From the NCBI GenBank assembly GCA_022824945.1, contig JAJDYX010000009.1, forward strand, positions 1 through 38,311: DNA of 38,311 bases, given 5' to 3'. Source of the DNA: Candidatus Latescibacterota bacterium. GTDB taxonomy: Bacteria > Latescibacterota > UBA2968. Position numbers and translations under genes: made by a program. A model generated the notes under the pieces. It had not been told where the DNA came from, made no database searches, and worked only from the letters and a program-made list of their open reading frames with translations. Below are positions 21,990 to 30,375 of the stretch, piece by piece (the first letter of the stretch is position 1; every line of letters starts with the position of its first letter).

Positions 21990-22603
21990 ATCTGCCCCTC
22001 ACTTAGGTCTATGTTGTCTTGCAGAATCGCGGTCGAGACCCTGGAAATAACCTCACCACCTTCAGAAAGTATTTCAGCAATTTTATCCAGATATGCTTTC
22101 AGGGACAAACCGTGACTTCTTGCCAGAATCCCCAGCGTATCCACCTTTGTTCGTTCTCCCTTTTCGATTCTACGCACCTGGCGTTCCGAAAGGCCCTGAA
22201 TATCGGCTTGCTTAAGCCCACACTGTTTTCGAAATGCGGCAACAGCCTCTCCGAACCGAATGTCAGACATCAATCTTTCCCGATCCTTTTGCTCCCGCCA
22301 CATATCATCTTTCAGGTAGCGAACAGCATCCAGGTCGATGTGTACATCAGCCTCAGGCCAGTGAATATAACTGCCTTCGCTGGAGATGGTAAATGAAGAA
22401 CGCTGTTTTTCTGGTATGCTCTCGAGTGCGGGCATTTCTTCAAAGCCAACTCTGAACAGGGTATGGTCACAAGCCACGACAAAAAGCTCATCATCAATAA
22501 CCTGTGCAGTGGCAATTAGCTGATCCGGACATCCAAGACTCCAGGCCGTGAGCACGCGCTTTGGCACATCCTTATCTGAATGCGCAAGAATATTTCGGGC
22601 CAT
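21986..22603 (-). CDS. XRE-family regulator with DUF2442-like N-terminus; N-terminal truncation suspected
   Basis: This 205-aa protein from ATG 22603. Residues about 50-100 (VVACDHTLFRVGFEEMPALE, IHWPEADVHIDLDAVRYL) resemble DUF2442. Residues about 120-175 form an XRE helix-turn-helix (VAAFRKQCGLKQADIQGLSERQVRRIEKGE). The frame stays open for another 25 codons upstream and reads like protein (LFVREDKGAQFLPLYEAKLR), but reaches a TGA at 22679-22681 without any ATG, GTG or TTG. The N-terminus may have been cut by a nonsense mutation. No good ribosome site precedes ATG 22603. It probably regulates its own operon with the 65-aa partner. Confidence 0.75.
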   Translation of the reverse strand: MARNILAHSDKDVPKRVLTAWSLGCPDQLIATAQVIDDELFVVACDHTLFRVGFEEMPALESIPEKQRSSFTISSEGSYIHWPEADVHIDLDAVRYLKDDMWREQKDRERLMSDIRFGEAVAAFRKQCGLKQADIQGLSERQVRRIEKGERTKVDTLGILARSHGLSLKAYLDKIAEILSEGGEVISRVSTAILQDNIDLSEGQI

Positions 22604-22824
22604 TCTGAGTTTAGCCTCATAAAGTGGTAAAAACTGAGCACCTTTATCTTCTCGGACAAAAAGGATCCGAAGATGGTTTCAGTGATTGGCAGCACGCACA
22701 AATTCAGTGACGACAGGTAGATCGGGAATAGAAGTGAACACAAAAATGTCCCAAGAATTTTTACCCTTCGCAATAAAAATCTAACTTTTTAAGCATAATA
22801 TCAAGCCTGTAGTTGTAGAAATTC

Positions 22825-22859
22825 GTCTTGCAGCCATTGGTTCACAAAGCTATATTTAT
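22825..22859 (+). repeat. 35-bp direct repeat, copy A
   Basis: GTCTTGCAGCCATTGG is followed by TTCACAAAGCTATATTTAT. It differs from copy B at 23527 at only about two positions and flanks the toxin-antitoxin pair. Confidence 0.85.
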
Positions 22860-22865
22860 AGGGCG

Positions 22866-22880
22866 CGGGATTGCATCCCG
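22866..22880. promoter_or_regulatory. Palindrome upstream of toxin gene
   Basis: CGGGAT-TGC-ATCCCG is a perfect 6-bp inverted repeat 38 bp before the toxin ATG. It could be the operator for autoregulation by the antitoxin, or an RNA hairpin. Confidence 0.4.
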
Positions 22881-22917
22881 ACCACCTCCGTGTTCTGGGT
22901 CTGTCTAAGGATTTCTC

Positions 22918-23202
22918 ATGCACGTTGTCGATATTATTTGGCTTCCTCAAATCCTGGACAAACTTGCCTGGAAGCATCGTGTATTTCCAGAAGAGGTGGA
23001 AGAGGTTTTGTTTGGCAGGCCCGTGTATCGCAGGGTGCAGAAAGGTCATGTACCTGGAGAAGACCTTTACGCTGCGCTTGGACAGACAGATGCGGGACGA
23101 TATCTTATCGTCTTCTTCATTTACAAAGCGACGCGTGAAGCCCTCATTCTGAGTGCGCGTGATATGGATGATAAGGAAAGAAGGCAATATGCACGACGAT
23201 AA
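22918..23202 (+). CDS. BrnT-like toxin (DUF497 family)
   Basis: This 94-aa protein has ATG 22918 with AAGGA 8 bases upstream. It has the BrnT/RelE-like layout: LDKLAWKHRVFPEEVEEVLFG, then YAALGQTDAGRYLIVFFIY, and ends ILSARDMDDKERRQYARR, close to the family S-A-R-x-M-x-x-x-E-R-R-x-Y ending. It is predicted to be an RNase toxin. The antitoxin gene overlaps its end by 14 bp, and the order toxin then antitoxin matches brnTA. Confidence 0.88.
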   Translation: MHVVDIIWLPQILDKLAWKHRVFPEEVEEVLFGRPVYRRVQKGHVPGEDLYAALGQTDAGRYLIVFFIYKATREALILSARDMDDKERRQYARR

Positions 23203-23467
23203 AAAAATTCCGAAATTCGACAGTTACGAAGAAATGGCAGCGTTTTGGGATACACATAGTCTTGCCGACTATTGGGATCAGACGGAGCCTGTTGATTTCG
23301 ATTTCGCGCCGGAAGCACGGCGGCAATACCTAATAGGAGTTGACCGCGAGGTATTAGCGCGTGTGCAACGTCTTGCTCGAACACGGGGCATAAGTATTGA
23401 GAGCCTGGTTAATTTACTCCTTGAACAACGCCTCCTGGAGATAGAGAACTCGACCTCAAACGTGTAA
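23189..23467 (+). CDS. BrnA/CopG-type antitoxin
   Basis: This 92-aa protein has ATG 23189 with GGAAAGAAGG upstream, inside the 3' end of the toxin gene. It begins MHDDKKIPKFDSYEEMAAFW and contains DTHSLADYWD, a known CopG-antitoxin phrase. Its C-terminal ribbon-helix-helix-like half (VDREVLARVQRLARTRGISIESLVNLLL) would bind DNA. It should neutralise the toxin and repress the operon. Confidence 0.88.
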   Translation: MHDDKKIPKFDSYEEMAAFWDTHSLADYWDQTEPVDFDFAPEARRQYLIGVDREVLARVQRLARTRGISIESLVNLLLEQRLLEIENSTSNV

Positions 23468-23494
23468 CATATACCAAACACCATCCACCTCAAG

Positions 23495-23526
23495 AAGCCA
23501 CTCCTGAAATTCGGAGCGGCTTTTTT
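23495..23526 (+). terminator. Terminator of the toxin-antitoxin pair
   Basis: AAGCC-A-CTCC pairs with GGAG-C-GGCTT (one mismatch) around TGAAATTC, followed by a run of six T. It directly abuts direct repeat copy B. Confidence 0.8.
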
Positions 23527-23561
23527 GTCTTGTAGCCATTGGTTCACAAAGCTACATTTAT
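23527..23561 (+). repeat. 35-bp direct repeat, copy B
   Basis: GTCTTGTAGCCATTGG then TTCACAAAGCTACATTTAT, 702 bp after copy A in the same orientation. Confidence 0.85.
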
Positions 23562-23621
23562 TTAGATTTTTCAATCGTTCTACACATTCGCTTAGAATTG
23601 AATATGACAGGAGCATCAAAA

Positions 23622-24434
23622 ATGGCAGATAATATACCAATCGAACACCGGTTCCATTTTGACCTGAGCGGCTTTCTGATCCTGCGCAATGTATTGACAC
23701 CTGAAGAATGCGAAACCACCCTGAATGTCCTGTCTGATTTGGAAAGTCGGACATACAAAGATGAATGGATGGCTTCTGCACCCACTTTTGGCAGACCAAA
23801 ACCACTGCCAACCTGCGATAAAAGCCGAGAGTTTCAGACCCGTTTGAATGGCCTTTTACGGCTTGATCCTGTCTTTGACCTGATGATCGCACACCCGAAA
23901 GTCGTGCCTTATCTGAAGGCATTCATGGGCGAACCTCAACTCATCAACACCTGGTCGATTTCTAAATTCAAGGGCGCGCAACAGGGCGGATGGCATCGCG
24001 GTGTACCAACCACGGATTACAGTTATCGAAACGGCGATATTCGCTCTCGGATGCTCAATACCGTGTACTTTTTAACAGATAATGGACCCGACGACGGGTG
24101 TGTGGTGGCTGTACCGGGTTCACACAAGAGCAATTTTGATCTAAGTTGGCAAGAATATCAGGGATTGGACCTTCCAGGTGCCGTCGCAGTAACGGGTAAG
24201 GCAGGCGATGTCTTACTCTTTTCCGAGACCGTCATCCACAATGGACTGCCCAAGACCACAGAACCAGTGCGATCCAATCTGTATTTCAACTACACACACG
24301 CACATTACAATGTGATGATGCGTGAGCCGCCAAATGGATACCACAGATGTCTTCCACCAGAGATTCGCGAACGGTTTAATGAAGCGCAAAAAGCGATGAC
24401 GCGATGGATGGAATTGGCAAGGTGGGATATGTAG
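23622..24434 (+). CDS. Phytanoyl-CoA dioxygenase (PhyH) family protein
   Basis: This 270-aa cupin-fold, probably Fe(II)/2-oxoglutarate oxygenase. ATG 23622 is used because AGGAG lies 8 bases before it; an upstream ATG at 23604 precedes that site. FDLSGFLILRNVLTPEEC is the usual PhyH start. WHRGVPTTDY holds the first His, but the normal HxD is H-R-G here. The later part has DGCVVAVPGSHKSNF, VIHNGLPKTTEPVRSN with the distal His and Arg. The missing Asp suggests altered metal ligation, as in subfamilies common in such bacteria. Stands alone between the toxin-antitoxin pair and a convergent operon. Substrate unknown. Confidence 0.87.
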   Translation: MADNIPIEHRFHFDLSGFLILRNVLTPEECETTLNVLSDLESRTYKDEWMASAPTFGRPKPLPTCDKSREFQTRLNGLLRLDPVFDLMIAHPKVVPYLKAFMGEPQLINTWSISKFKGAQQGGWHRGVPTTDYSYRNGDIRSRMLNTVYFLTDNGPDDGCVVAVPGSHKSNFDLSWQEYQGLDLPGAVAVTGKAGDVLLFSETVIHNGLPKTTEPVRSNLYFNYTHAHYNVMMREPPNGYHRCLPPEIRERFNEAQKAMTRWMELARWDM

Positions 24435-24487
24435 CACTTGCGTTTGCTATTTGCGCTGGTGCATGTAATCTTCAATGGTTTCAGTTC

Positions 24488-25264
24488 CTATGAGACATCT
24501 TCGAGAATGCCCAATCGATCTTCACGCAAATGGCTTCTCAATTCGCTATAATATTGTTCGCGGACTTCTATACTTTTCATATTGGCATCAATGGTATAAC
24601 CCACGGGCTTAAACACAATAAACATCACCTTCCGGGGAAGCGTGTCAATATTGATAGACGCGCCGTGGACCATCGCCGTAGTGCAAACCGTCATCTGTCC
24701 AGCCTTTGCAAGCAAAGGAACCGGATCTGCAAAGGGCAACTCGGGAAGTTCTCGGAATCGGACTGGATCCTGAATATAAGTCCCATGCTTTTCCACATCC
24801 TCTGCAATCAAACGGTGGCTGCCGGGCCGGTACATAAGAGGCGCCCGCTTCTCCGTCACATCGCTCAACCAGAGCAGGCAACTGCAAAGCATCCGTTTGG
24901 GTGTGGCATCCAGATCTGAAAGGCTATATTTAATATCCACATGTTCGGAAAAACTGAATGTTGCGCCGGGCTGTGGATAGGAAGTAACAACAAACGCATT
25001 AAAAAAATGTACGGCATCGGCCCTCAATGTCTTTTTGGCCACAGCTTCCAAAAACGGATCCTGGATCAGATCCAGCAATTCAGGCTCAAGAAAATACCGT
25101 TGTCCCACGCGATACTGGGCCGGTTCCCCATCTTTGGGACCTTCAAACGGTAGCATCCGATCAAAAACCCTCGAAACGCGATCCAGCCGCGCTTTGCTAA
25201 AAGGCGTATCAATGGTTACCGCCCCGACCTCTTCAAATTGTGCAATTTCAGACTCGCCAATCAT
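24488..25264 (-). CDS. PhyH-like dioxygenase
   Basis: This 258-aa protein has ATG 25264 with AGGAGG 6 bases upstream. The canonical metal triad is visible: HVD in FSEHVDIKYSL, and a distal His in MVHGASINIDTLPRKVMF with the 2-oxoglutarate Arg. PLMYRPGSHRLI is the conserved strand. It follows the sialidase-like gene by 17 bp, so it is the last gene of that operon. It is expected to hydroxylate a small molecule or lipid; target unknown. Confidence 0.85.
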   Translation of the reverse strand: MIGESEIAQFEEVGAVTIDTPFSKARLDRVSRVFDRMLPFEGPKDGEPAQYRVGQRYFLEPELLDLIQDPFLEAVAKKTLRADAVHFFNAFVVTSYPQPGATFSFSEHVDIKYSLSDLDATPKRMLCSCLLWLSDVTEKRAPLMYRPGSHRLIAEDVEKHGTYIQDPVRFRELPELPFADPVPLLAKAGQMTVCTTAMVHGASINIDTLPRKVMFIVFKPVGYTIDANMKSIEVREQYYSELRSHLREDRLGILEDVS

Positions 25265-25281
25265 AACACACCTCCTGTATC

Positions 25282-26511
25282 CTATGCATCCAACCACACA
25301 TCCTCAAACACCCGACACCCGACGCCCTCCTGCCCCATAGAACTGCATGCATAAAGGGTGATGTACTGAGATTCATTGAGAGGACCAACGGTGCTGTACG
25401 AGAAAGTCTCCGGCTCAATAACCTTATGGCGCCAGGTCTGACCTTCGTCATCGCTAAAATAGATCGCCCCACGCTGCCGCTCGGAGGCGTGCTGGCGCTC
25501 GGATTCGGGCAAGTCGGAACCATTGGGAATAGAAAACAGCAGACGCCTCCCACCCCGGGCAAGTGTGCCGTGACAAAGCACACCGCTGATATCGACGAGA
25601 AAGGGCCGGGACCACGTCTTGCCACAGTCAGTCGAAGTATGGGCAATGCGCTGCACAGGACCGGGGCGCACCTCCGAGCGGGGAACATGAGCTTCAAGCA
25701 TACCCCGTGAATTCAGTCTGCGGACGAGCAGCAACTCCTCACCGCGATTAACCGACACAGCGGAAGCTTCATTAGCCAGATAATCTGTAATAAAGCCATC
25801 CACCTGCCAGGTCTCGCCCTGATCATCGCTGTAGATAACGGCAGAACCGGACTGGGGGTGGTTGCGAAAATAATTCGTAACGGCCTCCCCCTCGGACACA
25901 ACAGTAACAGGTCCGCCCAGAACGTACCGCCCCCGATACGGGCCTTCAGAAATCGCGTGAACCTGACCCACAGCGTTGAACATAATCAGCGTACCATCGG
26001 CATAGCGGTGATTCAGAGGCGACCGGTCCCCGAGCAACGTCTCCATAGTCCAGGTATCGCCATCGTCATCTGAATCGAACCGGCAAAGAACCATAGGCGT
26101 ATCGCGCCCCACAGCGTCGATATCGATACCGGACTGCTCCCGCATCACGCCATAGTCCCTGTCGTAAATATCCTCCGTACCCCGCAAATCAACCATGGAC
26201 AGAACAGACACGCGCTCGCGTCCATCTCGTTCGGAGAGATACGCAGACACCGCATAGTGGTTGATCCGACCCGAAACAGCCCGCGCTGGCGACCACGTCG
26301 CGCCCCAATCGCTGCTCCTGCTCGTCAGAATCACCTTTGGATCGTCGTCGCGGCCTCCGCGCAACCTCCCCTGACAAAAGGCGATCAACATTCCGTCGCG
26401 CGTGACAACGTACGAAGGCTGAAACGTGCGACACACCACCTCACCGTGTACCTCAAAACCTGGCTCAAAAGCGAGCGTCCGTTCACTCAATCCGTTTTCA
26501 AGCTTCCTCAT
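25282..26511 (-). CDS. BNR/Asp-box sialidase-like protein
   Basis: This 409-aa protein has ATG 26511 after GGGAG. At least four Asp-box motifs mark a six-bladed beta-propeller: SSDWGATW, SDDQGETW, STDCGKTW and SDDEGQTW. An early Arg in FCQGRLRGGRDDDP could be part of an Arg triad. No signal peptide, so a cytoplasmic or non-classical role is likely. It might be an exo-sialidase or another glycan-processing propeller. It lies 11 bp after the sulfatase and 17 bp before the PhyH gene. Confidence 0.85.
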   Translation of the reverse strand: MRKLENGLSERTLAFEPGFEVHGEVVCRTFQPSYVVTRDGMLIAFCQGRLRGGRDDDPKVILTSRSSDWGATWSPARAVSGRINHYAVSAYLSERDGRERVSVLSMVDLRGTEDIYDRDYGVMREQSGIDIDAVGRDTPMVLCRFDSDDDGDTWTMETLLGDRSPLNHRYADGTLIMFNAVGQVHAISEGPYRGRYVLGGPVTVVSEGEAVTNYFRNHPQSGSAVIYSDDQGETWQVDGFITDYLANEASAVSVNRGEELLLVRRLNSRGMLEAHVPRSEVRPGPVQRIAHTSTDCGKTWSRPFLVDISGVLCHGTLARGGRRLLFSIPNGSDLPESERQHASERQRGAIYFSDDEGQTWRHKVIEPETFSYSTVGPLNESQYITLYACSSMGQEGVGCRVFEDVWLDA

Positions 26512-26522
26512 ACGGTCTCCCT

Positions 26523-27857
26523 CTAATCAAAAGGCTGCTCCGCGTGATAAATCTCCCGATCCGCCTCCAACAGAAACGTGCCGTCTGCTTGTTTAATCCA
26601 CTGCGAAACATCGGAATGACCTTCTTTATTTGGCACAGGCCCCATCAAAATGGGGTCTTCTGTCTCCTCGAGAAACGCGGTTAATTGCCCCTCCAGATCA
26701 TCGCGAACCTTTGAAAAACGCGGATCATCTGCAACATTGTTCAACTCATACGGATCATCTGCCAAACTGTAAAGCTCCCGGTCCGGTGCCGGTTTTGAAA
26801 AAAGCGCCTGAACAACCTCTCGTCTGTTCTGAAAACGATTCACCCACCCATTATCGACGTAATTTGGCACCCGCGCAAAGTTGCGAATCAGCTTGAACTG
26901 ATCCGACCGAACGCACCTCATCGGCGTATAATACCAGTTCCCAGAACGCCGCCCCCAGGTCTGCTCGGCAAACACCACAGACCGGCCAGCCCAACCCCCA
27001 CCGGAAAACAAGCCCCGAAAACTCCGCCCCAGAATGTCATCCGGTTTCTCCAGACCGCACAACTCCATCACCGTCGGCAGCAGATCCAGGTTGCTAATCA
27101 AATCACCATACACAGTTCCAGCGGCAATCTCAGACGGGTACCTCATAAGCAACGTCGTTCGAATACCCGCATCATAAAGCGTGTGCTTTGCCCGCGCAGT
27201 CGCCACACCGTGTTCGGTAGTAAACACCACAACGGTCTCATCCGCCATCCCACTTTCATCAAGTGCATTCAAAATCCGCCCCACTTTTTTATCCAACGCC
27301 CCAATCTGCCGACACAACGCCGCGAGATCTTTACGCACCTCCGAACAATCGGGCAGATCCGGCGGCACAACCATTCTCTCAGCAAGCTCTGGGTCATAAT
27401 CCAGACCAAAAGGTCTATGTACCTCCGAGAAAGAGACCTGCAAAAAAAAGGGGCACTTGATAGACGGAGCTTCTTCTCGCAAAAAACGCTCGGCCAACAC
27501 TTCCACAGTCCCCGCCAGCACACGCGAAAAACCCGCCCAGGATGGATCATTCAAAATCATCAATCGGTTACTCAACACCGTCTCATAGCCCGCATCCTGA
27601 AAATAACGCGCCATGCACACTGCATCATCCGCATAGGGAAATTGTCCCCACACACCGATCATGTGCGGCATCTGGCTGCAATACAAACCAACGCGACTGG
27701 GAATACATATCGGTGCCGTCGCGATAAATTGCGTAAACCGGGCACCCTGAGAAGCCAACCGATCCAGATTAGGCGTTGATACACCAGACCGATCATAACA
27801 ACCGAGCCAATCGCCCAGATCGTGACAGTCGATAAACACAACATTGGGTTGTTTCAT
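26523..27857 (-). CDS. Formylglycine-dependent sulfatase, intact
   Basis: This 444-aa protein has ATG 27857 with GAGGAAC upstream. It has VVFIDCHDLGDWLGCYD (metal Asp residues) and the activation motif C51-I-P-S-R in TAPICIPSRVGLY for conversion of Cys to formylglycine. FTTEHGVATARAKHTLYD replaces the usual SDHG. The C-terminus has LYSLADDPYELNNVADDP. No clear signal peptide, unusual for a polysaccharide sulfatase, so it may desulfate imported sugars. It lies 25 bp after the hydrolase gene and 11 bp before the sialidase-like gene. An anaerobic or FGE maturase would be needed and is not in the window. Confidence 0.92.
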   Translation of the reverse strand: MKQPNVVFIDCHDLGDWLGCYDRSGVSTPNLDRLASQGARFTQFIATAPICIPSRVGLYCSQMPHMIGVWGQFPYADDAVCMARYFQDAGYETVLSNRLMILNDPSWAGFSRVLAGTVEVLAERFLREEAPSIKCPFFLQVSFSEVHRPFGLDYDPELAERMVVPPDLPDCSEVRKDLAALCRQIGALDKKVGRILNALDESGMADETVVVFTTEHGVATARAKHTLYDAGIRTTLLMRYPSEIAAGTVYGDLISNLDLLPTVMELCGLEKPDDILGRSFRGLFSGGGWAGRSVVFAEQTWGRRSGNWYYTPMRCVRSDQFKLIRNFARVPNYVDNGWVNRFQNRREVVQALFSKPAPDRELYSLADDPYELNNVADDPRFSKVRDDLEGQLTAFLEETEDPILMGPVPNKEGHSDVSQWIKQADGTFLLEADREIYHAEQPFD

Positions 27858-27882
27858 AACGAGTTCCTCTATTTTGCCCGGA

Positions 27883-30057
27883 TCACGCGATCCTCGCAAG
27901 CCATTTTACAATAGAATCGATCTCTTTCTCCTCGGATTCCTGTGTTTCGATCAAAAATCCCTTTTCCGCTTTCAGATTGGCATAGGTCTCAGAGACCAGT
28001 GCGTATTCAGCCTCGATTTTTGCTTTCTCGCAAACGTCAAGCCGTTCATCTACCGCGTTGACAAGGGCCACGGGACGTGGTGCCAAAGCAGCAGATAGAT
28101 GGGGCAAATCGTAAGCCGTCGTCACATTTGGGACCATATCGTAGAACCGGACGTGATAAACAGAACCTCGAACCACATCCATATAAGAGGAAAGCGTGCG
28201 CCAGGCGCAGACGGCTGTAACAGCGTCGCTCAGAACAGCTGCGTGCAATGCCTGAATGCCACAGCCACCCCGACCGATGAGCACAACTTCCCGGCTGAGT
28301 CCGAGATGGGGCAGGGCGCGAATAGCCTGTAGCAAATCGAAAATACGCATCCCAATAAGCGTATGCCCGGTGTGTCTGGCGCCGTACCCATATCCCATGC
28401 TCTCCACGCCCAGAAGCTGAGCGACAAAGCCGCCCCGCCGGTCCCGGTTGCTCCAATTCGTCGTCTGCGTCTCGCCATAACCCCGCAGATCTACCTCAAT
28501 TGTCGGATGGCCCGCCTCGACCAGCAGATGGAACAGCCCACCTTCGCTACAATCGGCAACCTTGCCCCGGTCATCGACCAAGATAACCGGCAACCTTTCC
28601 GGCACTGAAGCCGGACTTTGTCCGATGAGCATCGGCAGATAGACCTCGGGTTCGCTCTCGATAATGGCCTGCCGGATCTCAATATTACCGTGCATTTCAG
28701 ATGCGACAACCTCAATGCAAATCTCCTCCTCGGGTCGTTTTATCCCCGTGCGATTGAGAACACACTCGGCAAGCGTATCGCGAAGCGCGCTCGCCTCGGC
28801 CACACTTCGCACCGCCCGTCGCTTTGGCAGGGTCTTCTCTGCGCGACGAACACAGAGATCAGTGACCCGATCCGAGTGATAACTCGTGAGGACCTGACCA
28901 GTAGGCGACACCTGAAGATCTTCATCGGAGAAAATTTCCAATTCGGGTTCACGCCAGTCCGTCTGGGGATCTCCCAGCCAGCGATTCATCCATTCCATCA
29001 TCGGTTCCCGCATCTCGCGGAAATAGCCATGCTCCCGGATCGTCTCCACAAAATCCATCTTCTCGCCCTGACCGAGGGTCTCGTAGAGCCATTTGGCTTT
29101 GTGAAAAGACATGCGCGTGTTCACAAAGACGCCATCGCGCGTCTCTTTGATCAACCGGTACGGCCGGGGGAAGGCCAGACACATCATCGCCGCATGAGAC
29201 AGGCCGGTGAGCATATCATTCGGCATGTTCTGCTCGGAATCGCCCCCGCCCCAGGTACCTACGGTCCCAACCGGAACCGCGACCTTGATGCGGGGTTCCA
29301 GAGGCGTGTACCACAGTGTCACCGTACCACCTCCCGAATTCCCGGTGATCCCGAGCCGTTCTGCATCGACCTCAGCCCGGCTTTCCAGATAATCCAGCAT
29401 CCGGATCGCATCCCAGATTCGGATAGCCATCAAATGGAGTCCAGTCAGCAGACAAATATTGCCGCATTTCATATGTTCGGATGTGGGAGCAAGAGAAAGA
29501 GATTCCCCGGTTTTGGGATCTTCGAGATACTGGAGACGCTCGCCTTGCCCGACCGGATCAAAACACAGAGCCACATAGCCCCTCAAAGCCAGAAACTGCG
29601 CGGCACTCTGGTAGGTCTCCACAGCCTTGCCATTGGCCGTATGGCCGCAGGGAATCAGCACACCGGGCATCGGCGCCGGGCGGTTCTTGGGCACAAACAG
29701 ATTCGCAGTCACATAAAAATTGGGACGGCTCTGACAGACGATCTTCTCAATCCTGAACTTTTCCCGTTCGATTATACCGGTAATCTCCGGATGCAGTGGC
29801 GTTTTCTCTTCGGGCATAGGACCCAGCGTCTCGCGATAAGCTTTGAGCAGACGAGTGCGAAAAACTTCAAAATCCTCCAAAGTCTTGACCCCGGCCAGGT
29901 TCACATCGTGTTGCCAACCGTATTTGCTCTGGATGCGATCCAGATACTTATCGATCATAATACCGGCATCGCGGTATTCCGGCATGCCGCACAGGACGCT
30001 GGCGGCGAGATGATCCAGCGTCGGTTTCTCTGAAGCAGAATAGTCTTTTGAGGCCAT
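27883..30057 (-). CDS. Two-domain alpha/beta-hydrolase (acetyl-xylan-esterase/prolyl-oligopeptidase-like)
   Basis: This 724-aa protein has ATG 30057 with GGAG 7 bases upstream. The first half is a complete alpha/beta hydrolase: VLIPCGHTANGK, FDPVGQGERLQY and the nucleophile elbow GITGNSGGGT. The second half repeats the fold: VILVDDRGK, VDLRGYGETQTTNW and an elbow position VLIGRGGCGIQ where the Ser is replaced by Gly. The second domain therefore is probably non-catalytic. It ends with LAPRPVALVNAVDERLD. Likely acts on an acylated sugar or peptide ester. First gene of the minus-strand operon with sulfatase, sialidase-like and PhyH genes. Confidence 0.85.
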   Translation of the reverse strand: MASKDYSASEKPTLDHLAASVLCGMPEYRDAGIMIDKYLDRIQSKYGWQHDVNLAGVKTLEDFEVFRTRLLKAYRETLGPMPEEKTPLHPEITGIIEREKFRIEKIVCQSRPNFYVTANLFVPKNRPAPMPGVLIPCGHTANGKAVETYQSAAQFLALRGYVALCFDPVGQGERLQYLEDPKTGESLSLAPTSEHMKCGNICLLTGLHLMAIRIWDAIRMLDYLESRAEVDAERLGITGNSGGGTVTLWYTPLEPRIKVAVPVGTVGTWGGGDSEQNMPNDMLTGLSHAAMMCLAFPRPYRLIKETRDGVFVNTRMSFHKAKWLYETLGQGEKMDFVETIREHGYFREMREPMMEWMNRWLGDPQTDWREPELEIFSDEDLQVSPTGQVLTSYHSDRVTDLCVRRAEKTLPKRRAVRSVAEASALRDTLAECVLNRTGIKRPEEEICIEVVASEMHGNIEIRQAIIESEPEVYLPMLIGQSPASVPERLPVILVDDRGKVADCSEGGLFHLLVEAGHPTIEVDLRGYGETQTTNWSNRDRRGGFVAQLLGVESMGYGYGARHTGHTLIGMRIFDLLQAIRALPHLGLSREVVLIGRGGCGIQALHAAVLSDAVTAVCAWRTLSSYMDVVRGSVYHVRFYDMVPNVTTAYDLPHLSAALAPRPVALVNAVDERLDVCEKAKIEAEYALVSETYANLKAEKGFLIETQESEEKEIDSIVKWLARIA

Positions 30058-30069
30058 TTCCATTCTCCA

Positions 30070-30190
30070 ATTTTTAGTGTCTGTTCCTCGCAAAGAAATC
30101 CTACTGCCAATGGACGACCTCTGGCACTTCGCACAAGTCTGCCGAATGACCAATGTGATGCGGCCCTATATGGAAGCCATGGTGGCATGA
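30070..30190 (+). pseudogene. C-terminal remnant of an unidentified gene
   Basis: The plus strand reads in frame VSVPRKEILLPMDDLWHFAQ, then VCRMTNVMRPYMEAMVA and a TGA at 30188. The last 30 codons look like genuine protein and a strong terminator follows at 30217. No start or upstream domain remains, because the adjacent region is occupied by the divergent hydrolase gene. The ending recalls AbiEi-type antitoxin tails from memory, but this is weak. Confidence 0.45.
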
Positions 30191-30216
30191 AAAGGGCACG
30201 TCCCAAAAACCAGCAT

Positions 30217-30260
30217 AACGGGTAGAGAGCCTTGTGATACTCTACCCGTTTTTTATTTTT
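30217..30260 (+). terminator. Rho-independent terminator
   Basis: AACGGGTAGAG pairs with CTCTACCCGTT (11 bp) around a 12-base loop, then TTTTATTTTT. It would end a plus-strand transcript from the gene remnant before it. Confidence 0.85.
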
Positions 30261-30375
30261 ACAAAAAAATTTAAATCCTCTGAATCTTTCATCTCTTTAG
30301 CTTTGTCAGAGTCGATACCGCATCAAAACAATGCATAAATGCATAAATGACGGGAGGGAAAAGGAGGCTGAAAAC

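Larger units (their letters stand above)
22604..22917. other. Intergenic region of 314 bp with decayed coding sequence
   Basis: The minus strand carries in-frame protein-like sequence (NSWDIFVFTSIPDLPVVTEF) before the TGA at 22679. This looks like remnants of the regulator gene or of a lost upstream gene. The rest holds direct repeat copy A and a palindrome upstream of the toxin gene. Confidence 0.4.

Noticed and set aside
22801..23187. CRISPR-like repeats at the 35-bp repeats
   Set aside because: There are only two copies, 702 bp apart, with genes between them.
28618..30033. 471-codon plus-strand ORF
   Set aside because: It is antisense to the well-supported hydrolase gene and has low-complexity His/Arg-rich composition.
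30110..30130. TGGCAC as a third sigma54 promoter
   Set aside because: The GG-N10-GC spacing is not met, and the motif lies inside the gene remnant.
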